A stretch of DNA of 21,142 nucleotides from positions 102,347 to 123,488 of the forward strand of contig DDYB01000020.1 in assembly GCA_002347265.1 (NCBI GenBank), read 5' to 3'. This stretch comes from Desulfobacteraceae bacterium UBA2245. GTDB lineage: Bacteria > Desulfobacterota > Desulfobacteria > Desulfobacterales > UBA2245. A model generated the notes under the pieces. The model did no database searches and was not told the origin of the DNA. It saw only the letters and a list, made by a program, of their open reading frames with translations. This document shows, piece by piece, positions 1-8,036 of this stretch (position 1 is the first letter of the stretch; each line of letters opens with the position of its first letter). Both the position numbers and the translations under genes were made by a program.

Positions 1-18
1 TTGTTTTTCAACACCCTG

Positions 19-1986
19 TTAGAGCAGACCGATTTCCCAGTTCCATATTCCGGGACGTTTTTTCAGTCCAACGCTTTTCGGCGCCGATTCATCCAGATGC
101 ACAAACATGCTGTATCCGGCTTTTTGAAGTTCCGGCAGCTTTTCTCGAACATCCAGCTTCCAGTTGGGATAAATCCAATAATTACCCCCTTCGGGACGGA
201 CCCAGGCCAGTTCTCCTTTCGGGCTTGAAAAAGGCGCCAGCGGTTCGAGCCGGTCGGAAAGAACTCTGGATATGCACAGGGGCCAGAAGCCTTCGATGAC
301 GATTCCCAGGGGAAGGGGACTGTGTTCGGGAAGATCCAGATAATCTTTTGCGCTCAGCTCCGGGGAGACGATCGCTCCGGAAAACCCCAGGGATGCCAGG
401 ACCTCGATGGCCAGCTCATTGGCGATGTTGCAGAAAGGACCGGCCCAGAGATTCAAGTCCTTTTTGTCCTCAAAAAAACCCGTCTGCCAGGGGGCGTTGA
501 GCACGAAACGACGAGCGCCGAGACCCATCGCCTGCCGAATCATCGGCTGCAAAACAGGCTCCTCCTCCGGCCAGACCGCCGGAGACAGCCACCACCAGAT
601 ATTCGGGACTAATTTTTTCCCTGCCTGGCCGAGCGATTCTTCCGAAAGCCAGAGGCCGCAGACCGGTCTGGAGCCATGCTTTTCAAGACTTCGGCATACA
701 GTTAAGTCCAGAGGTTTGGTGCGGCCTTTGAATCCGCGGGGAAGTTGAACGAAAGCCGGAGCGTCGGAGACAGCGGCGGGAACCTGAAGCCTTGCATCCT
801 GTTCACGGATCAGTTGTTCCAGGGCCGGTTCCCGGCGGTCCACCAGAAAAACCGGCGTGCCTCTGGCGGGAACCGGTTTTGCGGAAAATTTCAGATGCAG
901 ACGGCCTTTTTTTGGCACATGCATGCCCACCCGGTATACCGCATGTCCGGGTTCATCCTCGTAGCCGATGCGAAGGACATCGCCGGGCAGAAGCGCCTCG
1001 CGGGGAATCAGGAAAGGGCTTTTCCCGCTCCCCTGTATGTTTCCCATTAAGAGACCGGATCCGGTCTGGCGATCGGTATCCACGGGATTCCAGGGCCGCT
1101 GGGGCAAAAACCGGTAATGGGTTGAGGGCCGGCCCAGGGCCTGGGCCAGAAGATCCATGGCCGATTTTTTCATCCGGCTGTCATCTCCGTGATCCCGGAG
1201 CATCTGATAGGCCTTGACCGTATAATAGACATAGTGGGGGCCTTTTTTCCGTCCTTCGATTTTCCATGCCCGGATCTGAGTGATCGGCAGGAGCGTTTTG
1301 ACCAGGGTGTCCAGGCTCAGGTCCTGGCACGAAAAAAATCTTCGAATCCGGCCGCCCTGTTCATAGTGCCTGCGGCAGGGTTGAACACACCGGCCCCTCA
1401 GGCCGCTTTTCCCACCCAGATAGCTGCTCCAGTAGCATCGCCCGGAAATTCCGTAGCACAGGGCGCCGTGGACAAATACTTCAAGATCCAGACCCGGCGG
1501 GCATGAACCGGCCAGGGTCTTGATCTCGTCGATGTTCAGCTCGCGGGGGATGACCACGCGCTGAATATCCAGATTCCGTCGGATTGGATGAAGGGCTGCG
1601 GCAAATCCGGCATTGGCAAGGGTCGACAGATGAATCTCTCCTGAAAATCCAAGCTGGCGCGCCAGAGATATCAGGGCAAGATCCTGAACGATCATGGCAT
1701 CCGGTCCGACGTTCCGGACAAGGCTTTGAACCAGGGATGCGGTCTGAGCAATTTCGTCGGAACGGATCAGCGAGTTGAAGGCGACATACACCCGTGTTTT
1801 TTGTTCATGGGCCAGAGCGGTCAGGCCCGAGAGTTCTTCGATGGTGAAATTGGCGGCTTCCATGCGGGCGGAAAACTTTTTCAGGCCGCAGTATACCGCA
1901 TCCGCGCCGGCGGCCAGGGCGGCCAGAAATGCGGGCTTGTTTCCGGCGGGCGCCAGAATTTCCGGAACTGCAAGTGGTTGCATCAT
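19..1986 (-). CDS. U32 family peptidase-like protein (RlhA/TrhP-type RNA hydroxylation family)
   Basis: Complete 655-residue protein with a TAA stop at the window edge. The N-terminal half is a typical U32 barrel starting PEILAPAGN (residues 8-16). The family signature EVFVHGALCYGISGRCYWS lies at residues 169-187, followed by KIEGRKKGPHYV. Cysteines 177, 184, 200, 204 and 220 are candidate Fe-S ligands. Members of this family once called collagenases include RlhA and TrhP, which hydroxylate cytidine in 23S rRNA and uridine in tRNA; this length is close to RlhA (about 650 residues). The C-terminal third ends in a second barrel-like stretch with a SPELS motif, also seen in U32 proteins. The start has two adjacent ATGs (1986 or 1983) behind a weak GGAA. 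It diverges from the helicase across about 180 bp. The family is certain; the RNA substrate is inference. Confidence 0.88.
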   Translation of the reverse strand: MMQPLAVPEILAPAGNKPAFLAALAAGADAVYCGLKKFSARMEAANFTIEELSGLTALAHEQKTRVYVAFNSLIRSDEIAQTASLVQSLVRNVGPDAMIVQDLALISLARQLGFSGEIHLSTLANAGFAAALHPIRRNLDIQRVVIPRELNIDEIKTLAGSCPPGLDLEVFVHGALCYGISGRCYWSSYLGGKSGLRGRCVQPCRRHYEQGGRIRRFFSCQDLSLDTLVKTLLPITQIRAWKIEGRKKGPHYVYYTVKAYQMLRDHGDDSRMKKSAMDLLAQALGRPSTHYRFLPQRPWNPVDTDRQTGSGLLMGNIQGSGKSPFLIPREALLPGDVLRIGYEDEPGHAVYRVGMHVPKKGRLHLKFSAKPVPARGTPVFLVDRREPALEQLIREQDARLQVPAAVSDAPAFVQLPRGFKGRTKPLDLTVCRSLEKHGSRPVCGLWLSEESLGQAGKKLVPNIWWWLSPAVWPEEEPVLQPMIRQAMGLGARRFVLNAPWQTGFFEDKKDLNLWAGPFCNIANELAIEVLASLGFSGAIVSPELSAKDYLDLPEHSPLPLGIVIEGFWPLCISRVLSDRLEPLAPFSSPKGELAWVRPEGGNYWIYPNWKLDVREKLPELQKAGYSMFVHLDESAPKSVGLKKRPGIWNWEIGLL

Positions 1987-2168
1987 GGTTTTCCAAGGCT
2001 GTGTGTAAAGAGGACGTTTCCTCGCGGAGCAAGTTGAAATTGCATCGGGCCGATTCGGCGCTTTTCATTCCGGAAATTATCGAATATGATTCAACATGTC
2101 CACAGATATTATGATTCACAAGCCGGCCGCATGAAAAACGGCTGTATGAAAGCAAGATCCCAATAGCC

Positions 2169-4262
2169 ATGACAATGCGCAATCAGCACTACCGGGGCCG
2201 GTTCGGCGCCCAAAAAAGAATCGTCAAAATCACCCCCCAGGCGGATGCGAGTTTGAAGAAGGTCTTTTCATCCATCGGGGTTCCCGGAAAACGTCCTTTT
2301 AAACCGGATTCTTTCCAGCTCGAGGCGCTTGAGGTGCTTCAGACCGATGATTGCCTGGTCACCGCTCCGACCGGGGCTGGAAAAACCTGGATTGCCGAGC
2401 AGGCCATTGACCGGTTCCGGCGGAAAGGCGGCAGATCGTGGTACGCTTCCCCCTTAAAAGCGCTGAGCAATTCCAAGTATATTGAGTTTTCAAGGATATT
2501 CGGCCCTCAGAATGTCGGCATTCTGACCGGCGACCGGAAGGAAAATGCAGATGCGCCGATCGTTGTGGGCACCACGGAGATACTGAGAAACCAGCTCTAC
2601 GACGCCATGCATGAAGGCAAAACCCTGAACACGGATTTTGTTGTTCTGGACGAGGCCCATTTCCTGGGAGATCCGGAACGGGGTGTGGTCTGGGAAGAGA
2701 TCATGATCTATCTTCCCGGCCGCATTCCTTTGCTGCTGCTGTCCGCCACCATCGGCAACGCCCGGCAGATTGCCCAGTGGCTGGGCGCCATCCGGTCCCG
2801 TCCATGCCGGGTCGTTGAGGAAAGCCGCCGGCCGGTTCCCCTGTTCCCCCTTTTTTTTCATCCGACCGGGAAACTCTATCCGCTTCTCAATCCCGAGGGA
2901 CCCCGGCGGATATTTAAAAACGTCCGCTCTTTTATCAACAGCCAGTCGCCGCCGGTTCTCGCTCCGGCCCGCAAGCTTCCGCCCTTTGCCGACATACTGC
3001 GGGTCCTGAGAAAATATCGACTGCTTCCGGCCATTTTTTTTCTCAAATCCCGGGCGGATTGCGACGCCGCTCTGGAACGGTGCATGGATAATCTCATCGA
3101 AGATTCGGACCGCAAGATGCATTTAAATCAAAGGATTTCCGAGATTATCGCCGATCATCCTCACATGTCCGCGCACCGGCAGCGCTGGCATCTGGAGCAT
3201 CTGGCGGTGGGCGCCCATCACAGCGGGCAGCTGCCCTCCTGGAAAATGGTTCTGGAACAGCTGCTGACCGAGGGGCTTCTGGATGCGGTTTTCGCCACAT
3301 CCACCGTGGCCGCCGGCGTCAACTTTCCGGCCCGCACCGTGGTGTTTCTCAATTCAGACCGGTACAACGGCGTTGAATTTCTGCCCCTGACCGCCACCGA
3401 ACTTCATCAGATGACCGGCAGGGCCGGAAGAAGGGGAATGGACCGCATCGGCTTTGCCATGGCGATTCCAGGTCCGTTCATGGACCTGCGTCTGATCGCC
3501 CGGCTGATGGTTTCGCCGCCTTCGGATGTGCTCAGCCAGATCCGCATGAATTTTTCGATGGTTTTGAACCTGCTTTTGTCCCACAGTCCGGACCAGATCG
3601 AGGAACTCTTGGACAAGTCCTTTGCCGCTTTTCAGATGTTCCAAAGCAAAAAACGACTGACAACGGATGTCGAAACAGTTCCCGCAGATCTATGGCTTGA
3701 TTTTTTAAGACATCTGGATTTTCTGAAGGAAACCGGTTTTGTGCAGCCCGACGGCGCCCTGACCGAAGACGGTCTGTGGGCCGCCCGGCTGCGGGTCGAT
3801 CAGCCGGTTCTGATCGCCGAAGGCTTTCGAAGAAAACTCTTTCCCGAGTCTGATTCCGCGCTGATGGCCGGCGTGGTGGCCGCCTTTGTCAACGAGAAAA
3901 GCACCGACGAGGGGGCGGATCCGTCTTTTGTTCCCAAAACCCTGCTTCGGGTTTTTCTGAAAATCAAAAAGGGGCTGAAACCCTTTGCCGAAAACATGTC
4001 CAGGCATGGCTTTGAGGTGCGGCAGCTTTTTTTCCGGCCGGCCGCGGCTGTTTACGCCTGGGCTTTCGGCTGGCCCTGGGAAGATGTGGTTCAGATTTCG
4101 GAGATGGCCGAGGGGGATCTGGCTATGCTGATTCTGCGCACCGCCGACAATCTCCGGCATGTCCGGGCTTTGAGCGAGGCTTTTCCTGAAGCGGCGCAGA
4201 CCGCCGGAGAAGCCATTGACAGGATCCTGCGTGATCCGGTGCTCATGGAATATTCGGGGTAG
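2169..4262 (+). CDS. Ski2-like superfamily 2 DEAD/DEAH-box helicase
   Basis: A 697-residue ATP-dependent helicase with all core motifs: a Q at residue 50, Walker A APTGAGKT (66-73), DEAH (161-164), SAT (192-194), AIFFLKSR (288-295), GAHHSGQLP (348-356), motif V FATSTVAAGVNFPA (375-388) and motif VI QMTGRAGRRGMD (414-425). The H-HSG, NFPAR and TGRAGRRG signatures place it in the Ski2/Mtr4-like branch, whose members unwind RNA or DNA 3' to 5'. A helical C-terminal region of about 260 residues follows. It has no exosome-like or nuclease partner here, so its substrate is unknown. The ribosome-binding site before the ATG is weak. Its TAG stop lies inside the end of the convergent glycosyltransferase gene (20-nt overlap). 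Base composition is GC-rich, like the other genes left of 7.8 kb. Confidence 0.9.
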   Translation: MTMRNQHYRGRFGAQKRIVKITPQADASLKKVFSSIGVPGKRPFKPDSFQLEALEVLQTDDCLVTAPTGAGKTWIAEQAIDRFRRKGGRSWYASPLKALSNSKYIEFSRIFGPQNVGILTGDRKENADAPIVVGTTEILRNQLYDAMHEGKTLNTDFVVLDEAHFLGDPERGVVWEEIMIYLPGRIPLLLLSATIGNARQIAQWLGAIRSRPCRVVEESRRPVPLFPLFFHPTGKLYPLLNPEGPRRIFKNVRSFINSQSPPVLAPARKLPPFADILRVLRKYRLLPAIFFLKSRADCDAALERCMDNLIEDSDRKMHLNQRISEIIADHPHMSAHRQRWHLEHLAVGAHHSGQLPSWKMVLEQLLTEGLLDAVFATSTVAAGVNFPARTVVFLNSDRYNGVEFLPLTATELHQMTGRAGRRGMDRIGFAMAIPGPFMDLRLIARLMVSPPSDVLSQIRMNFSMVLNLLLSHSPDQIEELLDKSFAAFQMFQSKKRLTTDVETVPADLWLDFLRHLDFLKETGFVQPDGALTEDGLWAARLRVDQPVLIAEGFRRKLFPESDSALMAGVVAAFVNEKSTDEGADPSFVPKTLLRVFLKIKKGLKPFAENMSRHGFEVRQLFFRPAAAVYAWAFGWPWEDVVQISEMAEGDLAMLILRTADNLRHVRALSEAFPEAAQTAGEAIDRILRDPVLMEYSG

Positions 4263-5364
4263 TTTGGTCGCGCCGGATGTAGGCCAGATCGTCCAGAGCC
4301 TCGTCGTATTGGTCGATCGTATTCGGCCAGGAAAACCGGTCCATGGCCATGGCCAATTCTTTTCTCATCCCGGCAAATTCGGAAAGGTGTGCGATGCGAT
4401 ACCGCAGCCTGTCGATCAGGTCGGTCGCGTTCCGATACAGCACATCGGCGTGGAATTTCCCTGGAATGATCTCGGGATAGGACAGGCGGTCTGGCAGAAG
4501 CGGAAGACACCCGGAGCGTATGGCTTCCACCACGGAGATGCCGAAATTTTCCTGAAGGGCCGTGCTGACAACGATATCCCCTTTCGAAAGCCACTGGTGA
4601 TAAATTTTCCGGGAGGGGACATGGCCGTACTGGACGATCTGTTTTGAATATCTGCGCCGGGCTTCGGCAAATGCCGCCGGCTGCCGGCTGAATTGCTCCC
4701 CCAGAAGCGCCAGACGGAAATCCAGTCCTTCATCGGCGATCCGGCCCAGAGCATAAAAAAATGCGTCCGGATCTTTGTCAAATTCCCATCGGTGATTCCA
4801 GACGATCAGGGGAGGTCGGTTGCCGTCAAACAATGCCGGGCCGGGTGCTTCCGTGCTAAACTTGCATCCGGGATGAAGCACGCCGGACCTGGCGCGAATC
4901 TTGTCGACAACCCAAAGCGGCCGAAATTCAGGCATCTTCCGAATAAGGTCCGGAAGCATGGCAAAAAACGTCTGATAATGGGTTTCGGAGTTGAAGAGAA
5001 TCCGATCGGCGTTCAGTGCCGTGGTGATATCGGTGAATCCATACTGCAAATCCATCGACTCGCCCGGAGCCAGCGGATAGGAGAGCTGGTTTTCATGGAA
5101 ATACGTCAGAACCGGCGGACAGTTTGAACCGGCCAGGGCCTTGAAGTCCGAAAGACTCATCATGCTGGAGGCGATCAGTCCGTCGTATGCTTTCAGGTTG
5201 GAGATCTGCCGGATGAAATACAGGGCCGCTCCGCGCATGCGCCATTTCCAGAACCGGGCCGGCAGATGGATCAGATCGATTTCATGTCTGGAGAACCGTT
5301 GAAGCCCTTCTGCAAAATACCGGTGAGAGCCTCCGAAAAAAGGCTCTAAAAATAAAAATCTCAT
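4243..5364 (-). CDS. DUF3524 glycosyltransferase, homologue of tRNA-queuosine mannosyltransferase (QTMAN/GTDC1)
   Basis: A 373-residue GT4-like glycosyltransferase. The N-terminal domain carries the DUF3524 pattern that I recognise from animal GTDC1: EPFFGGSHRYFAEGL (residues 7-21), LPARFWKWRMRGAALYF (34-50), TYFHENQLSYP (87-97) and LQYGF (106-110). The C-terminal Rossmann half has NHRWEFDKDP (190-199), contacting the nucleotide sugar by family analogy, and an EX7E-type motif ENFGISVVEAI (272-282). Animal GTDC1 (QTMAN) attaches mannose to queuosine in tRNA-Asp. Whether this bacterial member does the same is inference. The start codon overlaps the stop of the DUF3108 gene as ATGA (5364-5361), so translation is probably coupled. 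The 3' end overlaps the convergent helicase by 20 nt, with no room for a separate terminator. Confidence 0.87.
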   Translation of the reverse strand: MRFLFLEPFFGGSHRYFAEGLQRFSRHEIDLIHLPARFWKWRMRGAALYFIRQISNLKAYDGLIASSMMSLSDFKALAGSNCPPVLTYFHENQLSYPLAPGESMDLQYGFTDITTALNADRILFNSETHYQTFFAMLPDLIRKMPEFRPLWVVDKIRARSGVLHPGCKFSTEAPGPALFDGNRPPLIVWNHRWEFDKDPDAFFYALGRIADEGLDFRLALLGEQFSRQPAAFAEARRRYSKQIVQYGHVPSRKIYHQWLSKGDIVVSTALQENFGISVVEAIRSGCLPLLPDRLSYPEIIPGKFHADVLYRNATDLIDRLRYRIAHLSEFAGMRKELAMAMDRFSWPNTIDQYDEALDDLAYIRRDQTTPNIP

Positions 5365-6158
5365 GGGTTGCCGTTGAAATCCCCCGTATCCTCCGCGGAA
5401 ATCAGCTCACCGACGAAATTGCCGATTTGCACCTTTACGGGAATCTTCCGATGGTCGGCGGTTAACCAGACCTTGAGTTCCGTATCCTTTGCCTTTTTAA
5501 ATTCTCCCCCGACATGTTTCAGTTCGGATTCCAGCAGAAAAGCTTCAAAACTGCCGGCCGGCACCGATACGGTTTCCTTTGATGACACGCTGGCCGTTGC
5601 GCTCACGATTTTTTTGCCATCGGTCGCCGGACGGACGATTACGTCATTTTCTTTCATATCGACGGATCTGATGTAATAAAAAATTCCCAGCGGATCAAAG
5701 GTGCCGGGCTCTATCGGGACGGCCTTTTTACTTTTTCCGAAATTCGTGTAGGTGGTGGTTTGTTTTTCCCAGTCAAAGGAGACCTCGATATCCCGTCGCG
5801 AGCCGCCTTCCTGCTGTTTTTTCCGATACAGGGTCGAATGCGAAAGGTCGGTGTCGACAAAGGCGTCAATCCGGTCGCGGACCTTGTAGAAAACGTCTAT
5901 AACGGAATTGGAACTGGCGGTGAGAACGAAATGATAGGAATCTACGCCGTTGACGGCTTTGATCGGCATTACCCGCATTTCGGCCGAACCGGCTGGAATG
6001 ACGCCCCATCGAATGGAATACGCGAGTTTTTCTCCGGGCTGAAAAGCCGGGGGCGGATTGCCGCAGTAGGCCGCATACCGCATGGCTCCAACAATCGTCA
6101 ATGCGAGCAAAAGAATTTTTGCAGCAAGTGCAAGGTGTGCGGAATATGATTTCTTCAT
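5361..6158 (-). CDS. DUF3108 domain-containing exported protein
   Basis: A 265-residue protein with a basic N-terminus and hydrophobic stretch (about residues 10-27) that looks like a signal peptide or anchor, so it is probably periplasmic. The rest is predicted beta-rich, with the DUF3108 pattern: PGEKLAYSIRWGVIPAGSAEM near residues 41-61, a central DPLGIFYYIRS, and a C-terminal VWLTADHRKIPVKVQIG. DUF3108 proteins are common in Gram-negative bacteria and have no settled biochemical role. The gene begins 85 nt after gspF and ends in an ATGA overlap with the glycosyltransferase. The pairing with a QTMAN-like enzyme need not be functional, since the two act in different compartments. A possible promoter lies just upstream (6170-6198). 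No clear Shine-Dalgarno sequence precedes the ATG; the start is chosen because it includes the signal-like segment. Confidence 0.82.
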   Translation of the reverse strand: MKKSYSAHLALAAKILLLALTIVGAMRYAAYCGNPPPAFQPGEKLAYSIRWGVIPAGSAEMRVMPIKAVNGVDSYHFVLTASSNSVIDVFYKVRDRIDAFVDTDLSHSTLYRKKQQEGGSRRDIEVSFDWEKQTTTYTNFGKSKKAVPIEPGTFDPLGIFYYIRSVDMKENDVIVRPATDGKKIVSATASVSSKETVSVPAGSFEAFLLESELKHVGGEFKKAKDTELKVWLTADHRKIPVKVQIGNFVGELISAEDTGDFNGNP

Positions 6159-6169
6159 CAGACAAACAC

Positions 6170-6198
6170 TATATAATGACCATCACCCGCCAAGTCAA
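6170..6198 (-). promoter_or_regulatory. Possible sigma-70 promoter before the DUF3108 gene
   Basis: Read on the minus strand: TTGACT (6198-6193), 17 nt, TATATA (6175-6170). Both boxes are near consensus with ideal spacing. The predicted transcription start would leave only about 5 nt before the ATG at 6158, so the transcript would be almost leaderless. That weakens the call. Confidence 0.35.
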
Positions 6199-6242
6199 AT
6201 TGAAGGTTTTTCGAAGCAAAACGTAAATCTTCAGGAGCCGGA

Positions 6243-7469
6243 TTATCCGATGAAGCGCTGCATCTCAAAAATTGGAAGGCAGATGGAGAGTACGATCAAA
6301 CCCACGGCAACTCCCATGACAAGAATCATCACCGGTTCAAGCAGTGATGTCGTTCTCAGAACGGTTGATTCGACCTCCTTTTCGAACACGTCTGCGATTT
6401 TGTTCAGCATGGTTTCGAGTTCTCCGCTTTGCTCTCCAACCTGAACCATCTGAATGGACAGCATCGGGAATACCTTGCTCTCCGCCATGGATGCCCCCAG
6501 TCCCTGGCCTTTGCCAACCGCGGTGGCCGCGGCCTCGATGGCGTCGGAGATCAGGATGTTTCCAGCGATATTTTTTACGATGTCAAGAGCGGTTAGCATG
6601 GACACGCCGTTTTCAAGCAGGGAGGCCAGTGTGCGGCTGAAGCGGGCTACGGAGAGTTTACACAGCATCGGGCCGATTCCAGGAATTTGCAATGCGGCCT
6701 TGTCGATGAGACGGCGGCCTTGGCGGGTTTTCTTAAAACTTCGAATGCCCGCCGTCGCTAAAATGATCAGCGGGATCGCAAGCCATCCGTAAGATTTCAG
6801 GAAATTGCTGATTCCGATCAGAAGCAGTGTCGGGGCAGGCAGATTTTGTTTCATCTCCGCAAAAATGCCGGTGATGTTGGGAACGACAAAACTCATCAGA
6901 AAAAAAAGAACAGCAACTCCCACCAGCGCCATGAAGACGGGATAAGCCAGGGCGGAGTTTATCTTGTTTTTAAGCGCTTCCTGGTTTTCAGTCAGATCCG
7001 CCAGACGATCCAGGACGATATCCAGGGTTCCGGAGGATTCTCCGGCTCGAATCATGTTGACATACAGCGGAGAAAAAATTCCGGCATACGGCGTTAAGGC
7101 GCCTGAAAAGCTGTTTCCCCCCAAGATGGAATCCTTTACCTTGGCGAGCGTTTTCTTCAGAGCACGGGATTTGGTCTGTGGAATAAGGGTATCAAGGGCC
7201 GATACCAGAGGAAAACCCGCTCCCACCAGAGTGGCGAGCTGGCGCGTAGTCAGCGCAATTTCTGAAGCCCTCACACGGATCAGGGCGCCGGTCAGGGAAA
7301 AAAATCGGTATTTTTTGAGAGGCGCTGAGTCGATGGCTTCCTGGATGGCTACGGGGAATATTCCCTGTCCGCGGAGTTTTTGCCGGGCGGCGGTGGCGCT
7401 TTCCGCATCCATGATTCCGGAGACGGTTTTCCCCTTTTTGTCCAGTGCATTGTATTCGTATACCGGCAT
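6243..7469 (-). CDS. gspF: Type II secretion/type IV pilus inner-membrane platform protein, GspF/PilC family
   Basis: About 408 residues from ATG 7469 (MPVYEYNALDKKGK, a classic GspF opening); GspF proteins are about 405 long. A TTG-initiated extension to 7490 is possible, but GGAG lies about 11 nt before the ATG. There are two repeated T2SSF cytoplasmic domains: the first holds LTTRQLATLVGAGFPLVSAL, the second ARFSRTLASLLENGVSML. Three hydrophobic segments lie near FMALVGVAVLFFLMSFVV, the middle WLAIPLIILATAG, and the C-terminal PVMILVMGVAVGLIVLSICLP. The end PIFEMQRFIG is typical. In T2SS the protein sits under the pseudopilus and contacts the GspE ATPase. It is odd that no gspE or gspG lies next to it; instead there is a hairpin-bearing non-coding stretch upstream and DUF3108 downstream. 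It may belong to a scattered secretion or pilus system, or be cut off from its operon by a contig join. Confidence 0.9.
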   Translation of the reverse strand: MPVYEYNALDKKGKTVSGIMDAESATAARQKLRGQGIFPVAIQEAIDSAPLKKYRFFSLTGALIRVRASEIALTTRQLATLVGAGFPLVSALDTLIPQTKSRALKKTLAKVKDSILGGNSFSGALTPYAGIFSPLYVNMIRAGESSGTLDIVLDRLADLTENQEALKNKINSALAYPVFMALVGVAVLFFLMSFVVPNITGIFAEMKQNLPAPTLLLIGISNFLKSYGWLAIPLIILATAGIRSFKKTRQGRRLIDKAALQIPGIGPMLCKLSVARFSRTLASLLENGVSMLTALDIVKNIAGNILISDAIEAAATAVGKGQGLGASMAESKVFPMLSIQMVQVGEQSGELETMLNKIADVFEKEVESTVLRTTSLLEPVMILVMGVAVGLIVLSICLPIFEMQRFIG

Positions 7470-7509
7470 AGGATGGATGACTCCAGACAAGGTGGGTGGA
7501 TTGTTGTTT

Positions 7510-7552
7510 TTTATGCGGCGACCGTCGCCGAAGTCGACGGTCGCCGCATAAA
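7510..7552. repeat. 18-bp perfect inverted repeat upstream of gspF
   Basis: Left arm 7510-7527 (starts TTTATGCGGCGACC) and right arm 7535-7552 pair without mismatch around a 7-nt loop (7528-7534). The arms are very GC-rich. Reading toward gspF, the hairpin is followed by AAAACAACAA, and the other way by GCCGGG, so there is no T-tract on either side and it is not a standard intrinsic terminator. It lies about 40 nt before the gspF start and could be a leader structure. Confidence 0.75.
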
Positions 7553-7780
7553 GCCGGGTGTTCCATGATCCTGTTTTTCAGACTTCATATCGTTTGCCGC
7601 ATATTCCGATCGTTTCTGAGTCGAATACGGTTCCGGTCCGGCGGCGTTCAGGGCTGGAAATAACATCCGTTCATGCGGTTGAACATTAGCGCACTTTTTG
7701 CATCTTTAAAACCTTTTTGATGCCGAATCGCGCCGGAAATGCTGCTGCAGAAGATTTGTTCGACTGTGTGACGGAATGTA

Positions 7781-7825
7781 TAAACGCGAAAGCCGCTTAT
7801 TTCGAATAAGCGGCTTTCGCGTTTA
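7781..7825 (-). terminator. Strong hairpin directly after tRNA-Pro, probable terminator
   Basis: Arms 7781-7801 and 7805-7825 pair perfectly over 21 bp around a 3-nt TCG loop. It begins one base after the tRNA CCA end. Reading on the minus strand, the GC-rich stem ends in GCGTTTA and continues TACATT, a short and imperfect U-rich tail. It is probably the tRNA terminator or a 3'-end processing signal. The lack of a clean T-run keeps confidence moderate. Confidence 0.6.
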
Positions 7826-7826
7826 C

Positions 7827-7903
<77 letters not shown>

Positions 7904-7924
7904 ACGTTGTAATAATGGGTGCGG

Positions 7925-7953
7925 AGATTAACATCATCATTGATTTCTGTCAA
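7925..7953 (-). promoter_or_regulatory. Promoter of tRNA-Pro
   Basis: Minus strand: perfect TTGACA (7953-7948), 17-nt spacer, TAATCT (7930-7925). The start of transcription would fall near 7918, about 15 nt before the mature tRNA 5' end. The -10 box is poor but the position and spacing fit. Confidence 0.6.
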
Positions 7954-8036
7954 GCTTAATGAATAAACATTAACAAAATCCTTGTATTAAACTCTATAAG
8001 TATGATATTTTAAAAAACAATCGGGGTGAAAGAGTG

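Larger units (their letters stand above)
7491..7826. other. 336-bp non-coding stretch between gspF and tRNA-Pro
   Basis: No convincing gene. A minus-strand frame of 79 codons across 7887-7648 reads through the tRNA (the familiar GSNPLAPT artefact) and is not a protein. The stretch holds two strong hairpins (7510-7552 and 7781-7825), listed separately. Its left part is GC-rich like gspF, while the DNA right of the tRNA is AT-rich, so a change of genomic background occurs around here. Confidence 0.6.

Noticed and set aside
1805..2182. 125-codon minus-strand frame upstream of and overlapping the U32 gene
   Set aside because: Low-complexity arginine- and serine-rich translation with no family pattern; it overlaps the conserved U32 N-terminus in another frame.
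2490..3122. 210-codon minus-strand frame inside the helicase
   Set aside because: Shadow frame of a GC-rich gene; the plus strand encodes complete helicase motifs over the same bases.
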